A stretch of DNA of 5,548 bases from Burkholderiales bacterium (lineage in GTDB: Bacteria; Pseudomonadota; Gammaproteobacteria; Burkholderiales; Burkholderiaceae_C): positions 1-5,548 of the forward strand of contig JAABTC010000142.1 of the NCBI GenBank assembly GCA_011390055.1. Direction: 5' to 3'. Below are positions 1-5,548 of the stretch, piece after piece. A program made the translations under genes and the position numbers. The stretch's first letter is position 1. The number at the start of each line of letters is the position of its first letter. The notes under the pieces are model-generated. The model saw only the letters and a list, made by a program, of their open reading frames with translations, was not told the origin of the DNA and made no database searches.

Positions 1-125
1 CGGCTGAAGTCGGCATGCAGGCCGGTGCTGTCGAAGTCGAGCGCGGTCAGATCGCCCAGCGCAGCCAGAGAGCGCTGCAGTTCCCAGCCGACCTGGCCGC
101 CTTTGCCGAAGAGCAGGATTTTCAT
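1..125 (-). CDS. rfbD: dTDP-4-dehydrorhamnose reductase (RmlD), N-terminal fragment
   Basis: This is the 5' end of a minus-strand gene cut by the left window edge; 41 complete codons are visible. The product starts MKILLFGKGGQVGWELQRSL, with the Rossmann dinucleotide-binding glycine motif GKGGQVG at residues 7-13. It continues with an LDFDST...ADFS stretch matching the second strand of RmlD proteins. RmlD reduces dTDP-4-dehydro-L-rhamnose to dTDP-L-rhamnose with NAD(P)H in the cytoplasm, the last step of dTDP-rhamnose synthesis. Its ATG (125-123) overlaps the TGA stop of rfbB (124-122) as ATGA, so translation is probably coupled to rfbB; no strong Shine-Dalgarno is seen before it. The catalytic Tyr/Lys and substrate-binding parts lie outside the window. 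The family call rests on the N-terminus plus the rfbB neighbour and is quite secure. Confidence 0.9.
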   Translation of the reverse strand, partial: MKILLFGKGGQVGWELQRSLAALGDLTALDFDSTGLHADFS

Positions 126-1183
126 CGCGCGCTGTAGTTCGCCGACAGCCAGTCGCGGTAGCCGCCGCTCTGCACGTTGGCCACCCAGTCCGGGTGATCG
201 AGGTACCACTGCACGGTCTTGCGGATGCCGCTGTCAAAGGTCTCGGCCGGACGCCAGCCCAGCTCGCGCTCGATCTTGCGCGCGTCGATGGCGTAGCGGC
301 GATCGTGGCCGGGCCGGTCGGTGACGTGGGTCACGAGGCGGCGGTACGGGCCGGCCGGGTCGGGCCGCAACTCGTCGAGCAGCGCGCACACGGTGTGCAC
401 GATGTCGATGTTGGCCATCTCGTTCCAGCCGCCGATGTTGTAGGTCTCGCCGACGCGCCCACCCGCGAGCACCGCGCGGATGGCGCTGGCATGGTCGCGC
501 ACGTAGAGCCAGTCGCGCACCTGCTGGCCGTCGCCGTACACCGGCAGCGCTTTGCCCGCCAAGGCGTTGACGATGATCAGCGGGATCAGCTTTTCGGGGA
601 AGTGGTACGGACCGTAGTTGTTCGAGCAGTTGGTCGTGACCACCGGCAGCCCGTAGGTGTGGTGCCATGCGCGCACCAGGTGGTCGCTGGCCGCCTTGCT
701 GGCGGAGTAGGGGCTGTTGGGCTCGTACGGATGGGTTTCGGCGAAGGCCGGCGCGCCCGGCTGCAGCGAGCCGTAGACCTCGTCGGTCGACACGTGGTGG
801 AACCGAAAGGCGCTGCGCTCGTCGGGCGCCAGCGCGGCCCAATGGCTGCGTACCGCCTCGAGCAGGTGGAAGCTGCCCATCACGTTGGTGCGCATGAACT
901 CGCCCGGCCCGTGGATGCTGCGGTCGACGTGGCTTTCGGCGGCGAAGTGCAGCACCGCGCGCGGCCGGTGTTCGGCCAGCAGCCGGTCGACCAAGCCGCG
1001 GTCGCCGATGTCGCCCTGCACGAAGACGTGGCGCGCGTCGCTTTGCAAACTCGCCAGGTTCTGCAGGTTGCCGGCGTAGGTCAGCGCGTCGAGGTTCACC
1101 ACCGGCTCGCCCACTGTCTCGAGCCAGTCGAGGATGAAGTTGCTGCCGATGAAGCCGGCACCGCCGGTGACGAGTACCGTCAT
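122..1183 (-). CDS. rfbB: dTDP-glucose 4,6-dehydratase (RmlB)
   Basis: This 353-residue protein has the usual length for RmlB, an extended short-chain dehydrogenase/reductase that converts dTDP-D-glucose to dTDP-4-dehydro-6-deoxy-D-glucose using bound NAD+ in the cytoplasm. Visible motifs are the NAD-binding GGAGFIG at residues 7-13 and the LDALTYAGN segment at 31-39. Also present are HFAAESHVDRS at 79-89, the catalytic Thr-Asp-Glu at 133-135 (within VSTDEVYG), and the YxxxK pair Tyr159/Lys163 (YSASK). The NCSNNYGPYHFPEKLIP substrate region (185-201) and the C-terminal DRPGHDRRYAID segment (289-300) complete the pattern. All expected catalytic residues are present, so the enzyme should be active. 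The ATG at 1183 lies 7 nt after the stop of the upstream PCP gene, with a GAGG Shine-Dalgarno-like sequence (1192-1189) partly inside that stop, so this start is well supported. It feeds dTDP-rhamnose synthesis with the overlapping rfbD. Confidence 0.97.
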   Translation of the reverse strand: MTVLVTGGAGFIGSNFILDWLETVGEPVVNLDALTYAGNLQNLASLQSDARHVFVQGDIGDRGLVDRLLAEHRPRAVLHFAAESHVDRSIHGPGEFMRTNVMGSFHLLEAVRSHWAALAPDERSAFRFHHVSTDEVYGSLQPGAPAFAETHPYEPNSPYSASKAASDHLVRAWHHTYGLPVVTTNCSNNYGPYHFPEKLIPLIIVNALAGKALPVYGDGQQVRDWLYVRDHASAIRAVLAGGRVGETYNIGGWNEMANIDIVHTVCALLDELRPDPAGPYRRLVTHVTDRPGHDRRYAIDARKIERELGWRPAETFDSGIRKTVQWYLDHPDWVANVQSGGYRDWLSANYSAR

Positions 1184-1190
1184 CGCAGCC

Positions 1191-2351
1191 TCACTTGGTT
1201 GCCGCGCGAAACTGCGCCAGCTTGGCCGCTTGTTCGGGCCGCGCGGCGCTCAAACGCCAGAAGTGCCGCATGAGCACGTACACGGTCAGGATCAGCAGGG
1301 CGGCTATCGTCGCCACCACGGCCGTGAGCGCCCGCTTGGGCTTGCTCTTGTGTTCGGCCGGCTTGGCAACGTCAACGACCTGAATCAACGCGCCCTCGCG
1401 GCTTTCGTCCAGCCGCGCCAGCTCGTACTGCCGCGCGAAAAGCTCGAACAGGGTTTCCTGGTACTTGAACTCGCGGAACTTGCTGACGTAGTCCGGGCCG
1501 CCAGTCGGGTCGGTCGTGGCTTCGTTCTTGACCAACTGCGCGCGCAGCGCACCGAGCATGGCCTGCGCTTGCTGGACCTCAGGCGTTGCATCGGACAGGT
1601 TGCGTCGCAGGGTCTGCAGCCGCACCTCGGCGGAGGTGACCTCGGCACGCAGCCGCGCATAGCCCTCGGCTGCCGCCTTCGGCTCGGCCTTCAGGGCGCC
1701 CGGGTTGAAGCCGCTGGCCTGGAGCAGTTGCTGCGCTTCGGTCAGGTCATCTCGGGTCTTCTTCAATTGGGCCTCGAAGAAGACACGGCGCTGCTGCGCC
1801 TCGGTCATGGCCAGCTGGGCGCTCAGGCGTCGCAATTCCTCGACGTGGCGGTTGGCCATGTCAGCCGCACGCTGCGGGTCGGTGTCGTCAACCTCGACAC
1901 TGATGAGCCCGTCTTTCTTGCCCAAAGTTATCCGCGTGTTGTTGGCCAGTTCCTTGCGTGCTTCGAAGCGAAATTCAGCGTCGTAGACCTGCATCAGCTT
2001 GTATTCGTCGATCAGCCGGTCGCCCACCGTCGCGCTTTGCAGCAACGCAACATACTGGTCCGCTGGGCTCTTGACGCCCGCTGCGGCACCTGCCAGTCCG
2101 GACAGCGCGCCCAGCGAGGCGAGGGCAGACGCGGCGGCGCTTTGTTGTTGCTGTGGCGGCAGGAAGACGGTGCGCGAGGTGAAGCTGGGCTTGATGAGGT
2201 AGGTCACCCCAAGTGCAACCAAGCCCGCCAGCAACGGCCCGATCAGCAGCAATTTCCAGTGCTGCAGGAGCGGCAGTGCCAGGTCGAGCAGGTCCATGCC
2301 ATCGTCTTCGTCGCTGACGCCGGAGCCGTTCGATTCCACGTGGGTTGGCAT
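1191..2351 (-). CDS. Wzz/PCP-family chain-length determinant or polysaccharide co-export protein, no kinase domain
   Basis: The 386-residue product has the two-transmembrane layout of polysaccharide co-polymerases. A short acidic cytoplasmic tail (DEDDG at 14-18) is followed by TM1 at about 33-53. A large periplasmic region follows, with a Gly/Ala-rich stretch (about 79-92) and a heptad-like, charged coiled-coil section (about 160-275). TM2 is at about 341-361, preceded by a Pro-containing segment (KPAEHKSKPKR, 330-340) like the one before TM2 in Wzz proteins. There is no C-terminal tyrosine-kinase domain (no Walker motifs, no Tyr cluster); the tail after TM2 is only about 25 residues. Such proteins form inner-membrane oligomers that set polymer length or link synthesis to the outer-membrane exporter. 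I chose the ATG at 2351, 5 nt after the exporter stop; it lacks a clear Shine-Dalgarno and is probably translationally coupled. An ATG at 2297 (Met19) is an alternative. Whether it works with a Wzy system or, like KpsE/BexC, with an ABC transporter cannot be decided here. Confidence 0.9.
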   Translation of the reverse strand: MPTHVESNGSGVSDEDDGMDLLDLALPLLQHWKLLLIGPLLAGLVALGVTYLIKPSFTSRTVFLPPQQQQSAAASALASLGALSGLAGAAAGVKSPADQYVALLQSATVGDRLIDEYKLMQVYDAEFRFEARKELANNTRITLGKKDGLISVEVDDTDPQRAADMANRHVEELRRLSAQLAMTEAQQRRVFFEAQLKKTRDDLTEAQQLLQASGFNPGALKAEPKAAAEGYARLRAEVTSAEVRLQTLRRNLSDATPEVQQAQAMLGALRAQLVKNEATTDPTGGPDYVSKFREFKYQETLFELFARQYELARLDESREGALIQVVDVAKPAEHKSKPKRALTAVVATIAALLILTVYVLMRHFWRLSAARPEQAAKLAQFRAATK

Positions 2352-2356
2352 CGGCG

Positions 2357-4279
2357 TCAATTGCGGAACGTGGCGATCGCAGCCAAGCCCAGGCCGAACT
2401 GGTAGAGGATCTGCGTCCAGTCCTTGGCGCCCTGCACGAAGGTGGTCTTGTTCATTTCTTCCGGCACGAACACGGTGTCGCCGGCCTCCGCCTTCAGCCC
2501 CGCCAGGCCGGTGCCGCGGTTGAACCAACCGCCTTGCTGGCGCCCGCTGATGACGCTTCCGTTGGCCCGGATCACGAACGCGCTGCCTTCGTCGGCACCG
2601 CGCGTCGGGCCGCCGGCAAGGCTCAAATACGTGTCCACGCCGCGGCCCTCGCTCCACAGATAGCTGCCTGCGTTGAAGACGCTGCCGAAGACACCGATGG
2701 AGGTGGGCTTGGCAGGGATCAACAGCCGGTCGCCGTCTTCCAGCGCCAGGGGCGGCAGGGTGCTCGTGAGCGGATCGAGCTGCAACACGATGCGCCCGCT
2801 TGGCCGCTGGGCACGCAGTGCGCGCAAAAGCCGCGCGTTGGCGGTGTCGCGTGCTGTCGCGGAGGCGACCTCTTCGGCATTGGCGGCGCGCTGCGAGCTG
2901 ACATTGCGAGCGAGGTCCGTCTCGAGGTCGCGCAGTGCGCGCTCGTAGTTCTGCTGCTGCGTCAGCCGCACACTCTCGCGGTTGAATTCGGTACCGAAGG
3001 GGTAGGCCTTGTCCGTCAGGCCACCCGCGGCCGCGAGCGCATCGGCGATCGAACTTTCTGGCGGCAGCACATAGTCGCCCGGGCGCGCGACTTCCCCTTC
3101 CACCCGCACCCGCTTGTTCTGCCGCTGCACCGGCAACAGCGCCTCGACCGCGCTGAAGGCCCGCAGCACGTCGCCGTTGGCCAGGCTGGCCGTGTTGGCG
3201 GCGGGCAGCGCGAGCTGCACGATGCGCACGGTCGCACGGTCGTCCAGGCGTTCGACCGACAGGCGCGAGCGATCGGCCACCGCGGAGAACCCGCCCGCCA
3301 TGCGCAGCAGGTCGGCGACCGTTTCGCCCGGTTTCAATTCGAAGATCGCCGGCCGATTGACGCTGCCGATCAGCGCCACCTGCGTACCGACCGGGCCGAC
3401 ATGGATCACATCGTCGGCCTGCAGGGCCCGGTCGGCGCTGCGGTCGCCCCCAACCAGGAATTCGTAGAGATCGAAGCCGGCCAAGCGCTGGTTGCCGCGA
3501 CGGATCTCGATGTTGCGGAAGCTGCCGGCGGCCGAGGGGCCACCTGCCTTCATCAACCCCTGCACCGCGGTGGCCAGGCTGTTGACGCTGTAGCTGCCCG
3601 GCTTGGCCACGAAGCCGGTGACGTAGATGCGCAGGCCGCGCAGCTGGCCGAGCGACACGCTGAGCTGGAAGTTGCGGAACACTTGGCCGACACGCTGGCT
3701 GATGCTGGCCGGCAGGTCGGCATAGCGCACGCCCGACACCAGCACCGGCCCGACGCGTGGAATGCTGATGCGCCCGGCACGGTCGACCATCAAGCGCAGG
3801 TCGGCATCGACCGAACCCCAGATCGTCAGCAGCAACTCGTCGCCCGGCTTGACGATGTAGTCGGGGGGGACCAGGGGCAGCGACTCGGCGGGCTCGAGGT
3901 CGTCGCTGGGGGTCATCAGTTCGGCGCCGAAGCGGCGCACCTCGACCGGCTCGGCCAGGCGCTGCACGAACGCTTCGAACTCTCCCAAGGGGGGCCGTTG
4001 CGGCAGCAGGAACTCGCCGTCGACCGGGCGCCGACCGCTCGTGCCGTCCCGGCGGGTCGGCCCGCCTTGGCGCGCGTCGAGCCCGTTGTCTGGCGTGGGC
4101 GCCGTGCGCGAGGGAGCCCGGCGATCCTGCGGCGTCAGGCGGATCGGGCCGCTGGGCGGCTCGGCCTGCGGATCCTGGGTCACCGCACTGTTGAAGGTGT
4201 TGGTCCCGTTTTGCTGCGCTGCTGCAGGCATCGGCAGAGCCCAGCAGAACACCAGCGCGAGGGCGGCGAGCTGTCGCAT
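2357..4279 (-). CDS. Outer-membrane polysaccharide export protein (Wza-like; PES plus four SLBB-like domains)
   Basis: The 640-residue product starts with a signal peptide (about 1-21, MRQLAALALVFCWALPMPAA, likely cleaved after AAA). A Pro/Arg/Gln-rich, probably disordered linker (about 22-135) follows. A polysaccharide-export (PES) domain lies at about 138-212, opening PPDYIVKPGDELLLTIWGS. Four SLBB-like beta-grasp units begin near 218 (YVTGFVAKPGSY), 301 (VALIGSVNRP), 391 (VRVEGEVARPGDY) and 528 (IGVFGSVFNAGSY), each followed by an AGG or AGGP-type turn. A charged helical insertion (about 441-492) interrupts the third unit. The C-terminus (about 618-640, WTQILYQFGLGLAAIA) looks like an outer-membrane helix. 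Family members form a ring or channel that passes polysaccharide through the periplasm and outer membrane with a PCP partner, here the next gene. The start is uncertain: ATG 4279 gives the neatest signal peptide, but no Shine-Dalgarno is visible. In-frame ATGs at 4363 and 4444 would add 28 or 55 residues. Confidence 0.92.
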   Translation of the reverse strand: MRQLAALALVFCWALPMPAAAQQNGTNTFNSAVTQDPQAEPPSGPIRLTPQDRRAPSRTAPTPDNGLDARQGGPTRRDGTSGRRPVDGEFLLPQRPPLGEFEAFVQRLAEPVEVRRFGAELMTPSDDLEPAESLPLVPPDYIVKPGDELLLTIWGSVDADLRLMVDRAGRISIPRVGPVLVSGVRYADLPASISQRVGQVFRNFQLSVSLGQLRGLRIYVTGFVAKPGSYSVNSLATAVQGLMKAGGPSAAGSFRNIEIRRGNQRLAGFDLYEFLVGGDRSADRALQADDVIHVGPVGTQVALIGSVNRPAIFELKPGETVADLLRMAGGFSAVADRSRLSVERLDDRATVRIVQLALPAANTASLANGDVLRAFSAVEALLPVQRQNKRVRVEGEVARPGDYVLPPESSIADALAAAGGLTDKAYPFGTEFNRESVRLTQQQNYERALRDLETDLARNVSSQRAANAEEVASATARDTANARLLRALRAQRPSGRIVLQLDPLTSTLPPLALEDGDRLLIPAKPTSIGVFGSVFNAGSYLWSEGRGVDTYLSLAGGPTRGADEGSAFVIRANGSVISGRQQGGWFNRGTGLAGLKAEAGDTVFVPEEMNKTTFVQGAKDWTQILYQFGLGLAAIATFRN

Positions 4280-4404
4280 CGCAGTGCGGGTCGTCGTCGT
4301 GGCCGTGGAGTCGACGCGGGCGGTGCGCTGAAGCTTGCGTCGGGTGAGGGCGGCTTGGATCATGGGCAGTCGGGGGAACGGAACGCGGTGCAGCCGCAAA
4401 GGGG

Positions 4405-4456
4405 CGACGCACAGGTCGCGCGGCGCAAACGGCGCAAACGGCATCAACGACGCACA
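4405..4456. repeat. Pair of exact 9-bp direct repeats in the operon leader
   Basis: CGACGCACA is present at 4405-4413 and at 4448-4456 (start to start 43 nt). Both copies are inside the presumed untranslated leader of the leftward operon, where they read TGTGCGTCG. They flank the tandem 9-mer at 4422-4439. The repeat is real but short, and could be chance in a GC-rich sequence or a protein or RNA-level control element. Confidence 0.35.
4422..4439. repeat. Tandem duplication of a 9-mer in the operon leader
   Basis: GGCGCAAAC is repeated twice head to tail (4422-4430 and 4431-4439) and followed by a partial third copy (GGC). It reads GTTTGCGCC twice in the presumed leader RNA. It lies upstream of the chosen start of the export gene. 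If the alternative ATG at 4444 were used, it would be coding and give Phe-Ala-Pro repeats. Confidence 0.45.
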
Positions 4457-4490
4457 AGGCGCGGAAAGCGCCCGGCAGCGACGGCGCGCG

Positions 4491-4496
4491 ATTCTA
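4491..4496 (-). promoter_or_regulatory. Putative sigma70 -10 element of the leftward export operon
   Basis: On the minus strand this reads TAGAAT, one mismatch from the TATAAT consensus, in an otherwise GC-rich spacer. Transcription would start near 4484 and give a leader of about 205 nt to the ATG at 4279. No good -35 hexamer is found 16-18 nt upstream; that position is occupied by a direct repeat (4502-4521), which could mean activator dependence. The assignment rests on the hexamer and its location only. Confidence 0.5.
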
Positions 4497-4501
4497 GCCG
4501 C

Positions 4502-4521
4502 CCGATCCCTGGGCCGATCCC
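4502..4521. repeat. Tandem 8-bp direct repeat in the divergent promoter region (possible operator)
   Basis: CCGATCCC occurs at 4502-4509 and again at 4514-4521, a 12-bp period with a 4-bp gap. On the minus strand it reads GGGATCGG-N4-GGGATCGG and ends 5 nt before the TAGAAT element, covering its -35 position. It also lies just upstream of the TAAACT near the plus-strand gene. The repeat is exact and seen directly; a regulatory role is an inference. Confidence 0.45.
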
Positions 4522-4532
4522 GCACGGCTGGC

Positions 4533-4538
4533 TAAACT
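4533..4538 (+). promoter_or_regulatory. Possible -10 element (TAAACT) for the plus-strand transferase gene
   Basis: TAAACT matches TATAAT at four positions, including the key T1, A2 and final T. Only 7 nt separate it from the ATG at 4546, so a normal start site would fall at or next to the A of the ATG, implying a leaderless or nearly leaderless transcript. The absence of a recognisable Shine-Dalgarno before this ATG is consistent. The -35 position (TGGGCC, 4510-4515) is poor, so this is a tentative call. Confidence 0.3.
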
Positions 4539-4545
4539 GCCGGCG

Positions 4546-5548
4546 ATGCTGCTGCTCGTCCTGGCCTTCCTGGTCTCCTTCGCCGTGACGCTGTGCATCG
4601 TGCGCGCATTCAAGGGCCTGGGCCGGGTGGCGTCCGACCACGACCTGAGCGGTCCGCAGAAATTCCACGCACGTGCGGTGCCGCGGGTGGGCGGCATCGG
4701 CATCGTGGTGGGTGTGGCAGCCGCGGCGGCGCTGATGGCATGGCGCGATCCCGGCCAAGGCCGGTGGCTCGGTGCTTTCCTGCTCAGCGCGGTACCGGCG
4801 TTTTCGGCCGGGATTGCCGAAGACTTCACCAAGAACCAGAGCCCGCGGCGGCGCCTGTTCTTCACGCTGGTCTCCGCGGCGCTGGCGGGCTGGTTCGTCC
4901 ATGCGCTGATCGAGCGCACCGACATTCCCGGCCTGGATGCGCTGGTGGCCACCACGTGGGGCGCGTTCCTGGTCACCGTTTTCGTGGTGGCTGGCGTGGC
5001 GAACGCCGTCAACATCATCGACGGCTTCAACGGCCTGGCCTCGATGTGCGTGGTGATCATGCTGTGCGGGCTGGCCTACGTGGCCTTTTCGGTCGGGGAC
5101 ACGCTGGTGGCGATGCTGGCGCTGGCCGGCATCGGCGCGATCCTGGGCTTTTTCGTCTTCAATTTTCCGGCCGGACTCATATTCCTGGGCGATGGTGGCG
5201 CGTACTTCCTCGGCTTCTACGTTGCCGAGCTGGCGATCCTGCTGCTGTACCGCAATCCCAGTGTCTCGCCGATGTTCCCTCTGCTGCTGTGCATCTACCC
5301 GGTGTTCGAGACGCTGTTCTCCATCTACCGTCGCAAGTGGTTGCGTGGGGTTCCGGTGGGCATGCCCGACGGTGCGCACCTGCACAGCCTGATCTACCGG
5401 CGCTTCCTGCGCTGGGCCGCCGGTGAGCGCAGCGCGCGCGAGCTCACGCGCCGCAACTCCATGACCTCGCCGTACCTGTGGATGCTGTGCTCGCTGTCGG
5501 TGGTGCCGGCCGTGCTGTGGTTCGACAGCACGGGCATCCAGGCGGTTT
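4546..5548 (+). CDS. MraY/WecA-type polyprenyl-phosphate sugar-1-phosphate transferase (glycosyltransferase family 4), 3' end outside window
   Basis: The frame is open from the ATG at 4546 to the window end (334 codons, no stop), close to the 340-370 residues usual for this family. The product is strongly hydrophobic, with about ten membrane segments starting at residue 1. Motifs in order are KFHARAVPRVGG (39-50), AGIAEDFTKN (88-97, acidic pair Glu91-Asp92), and NAVNIIDGFNGLA (153-165, the NxxNxxDG signature). Then come FLGDGGAYFLGF (213-224), PMFPLLLCIYPVFETLFSIYRR (242-263) and the cytoplasmic HLHSLIYRR (278-286). These identify the integral inner-membrane enzymes that transfer a sugar-1-phosphate from a UDP-sugar to undecaprenyl phosphate and so begin a lipid-linked glycan. 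MraY itself is unlikely because the context is a surface-polysaccharide locus and the motifs are WecA/WbpL-like. The sugar substrate cannot be read from sequence. It diverges from the export operon; no Shine-Dalgarno is evident before the ATG. Confidence 0.9.
   Translation, partial: MLLLVLAFLVSFAVTLCIVRAFKGLGRVASDHDLSGPQKFHARAVPRVGGIGIVVGVAAAAALMAWRDPGQGRWLGAFLLSAVPAFSAGIAEDFTKNQSPRRRLFFTLVSAALAGWFVHALIERTDIPGLDALVATTWGAFLVTVFVVAGVANAVNIIDGFNGLASMCVVIMLCGLAYVAFSVGDTLVAMLALAGIGAILGFFVFNFPAGLIFLGDGGAYFLGFYVAELAILLLYRNPSVSPMFPLLLCIYPVFETLFSIYRRKWLRGVPVGMPDGAHLHSLIYRRFLRWAAGERSARELTRRNSMTSPYLWMLCSLSVVPAVLWFDSTGIQAV

Noticed and set aside
194..1273. A 359-codon plus-strand open frame antisense to rfbB.
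   Set aside because: It is the antisense shadow of a canonical RmlB gene with all catalytic motifs; the translated product resembles nothing.
2352..2356. A search for a promoter or terminator between the exporter and PCP genes, and likewise at 1184-1190.
   Set aside because: The gaps are 5 and 7 nt with no hairpin or promoter-like element, so one operon is the simplest reading.
1134..2405. A 423-codon plus-strand open frame antisense to the PCP gene.
   Set aside because: Low-complexity Gln/Arg/Leu-rich product opposite a clear two-TM PCP protein.
3863..3869. A run of seven G (C7 in the coding strand of the exporter) as a phase-variation site.
   Set aside because: The reading frame is intact, the tract is short, and runs of this length are common in GC-rich genomes.
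4244..4246. Cys12 of the exporter as a lipidation site, as in Wza.
   Set aside because: The preceding residues are L-V-F, not a lipobox (small residue needed at -1), and the Cys is within the hydrophobic core with an AAA cleavage site further on.
1191..4457. A single 1088-codon minus-strand open frame spanning the PCP and exporter regions, suggesting a fusion protein.
   Set aside because: Only the last 386 codons look like a protein (Wzz-like). Upstream of 2351 the frame is the Arg/Ala-rich shadow of the exporter gene, which is coded in another frame with clear PES and SLBB motifs.
2345..4588. A 747-codon plus-strand open frame antisense to the exporter.
   Set aside because: Its composition (His, Gln, Arg, Ala, Asp) is typical of the antisense of a GC-rich gene, with no recognisable domain. 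The minus strand codes for a clear export protein.
4444..5385. A 313-codon minus-strand open frame antisense to the transferase.
   Set aside because: Gln/His/Arg-rich antisense product. The plus frame has membrane segments and the family signatures NxxNxxDG and GDGG.
4593..5426. A 277-codon plus-strand open frame inside the transferase gene.
   Set aside because: It is out of frame with the real gene starting at 4546 and gives an Arg/Gly-rich translation without motifs.

Overview
The window is GC-rich (roughly two thirds G+C by eye). It carries one end of a surface-polysaccharide (O-antigen, capsule or exopolysaccharide) biosynthesis and export locus. Gene content, codon use (third positions dominated by G and C) and the style of the export proteins suggest a Gram-negative betaproteobacterium, probably of the Burkholderiales (Rubrivivax/Leptothrix/Methylibium-like). 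The taxonomic placement is an inference; no marker gene in the window proves it.

Layout: four genes run leftward (minus strand) as a tight, apparently co-transcribed block. In transcription order they are: an outer-membrane polysaccharide export protein with a PES domain and four SLBB-like domains (4279-2357); a Wzz/PCP-type inner-membrane chain-length or co-export protein without a kinase domain (2351-1191); dTDP-glucose 4,6-dehydratase RfbB/RmlB (1183-122); and the first 41 codons of dTDP-4-dehydrorhamnose reductase RfbD/RmlD (125-1, cut by the window edge). The gaps are 5 nt, 7 nt and a 4-nt ATGA overlap. Diverging on the plus strand from 4546 is a multi-spanning MraY/WecA-type polyprenyl-phosphate sugar-1-phosphate transferase that stays open to the window end.

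The roughly 266-nt divergent intergenic region (4280-4545) is the only substantial non-coding stretch. It holds a good -10-like TAGAAT for the leftward operon, a TAAACT so close to the plus-strand ATG that a leaderless mRNA is possible, and an 8-bp direct repeat placed where the -35 regions would be. The long presumed leader of the leftward operon contains further short direct repeats.

Together the genes make a coherent pathway. The plus-strand transferase would load the first sugar phosphate onto undecaprenyl phosphate. RfbB and RfbD make dTDP-L-rhamnose as a building block. The PCP protein and the SLBB protein would control chain length and carry the polymer across the periplasm and outer membrane. 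Polymerase, flippase or ABC transporter, and the other glycosyltransferases are not in the window. The genes are recognisable members of known families and I see no clear evidence of a wholly new system. The most interesting points are the divergent control region, the non-lipoprotein, four-SLBB exporter with a long disordered N-terminal linker, and the kinase-less PCP partner.
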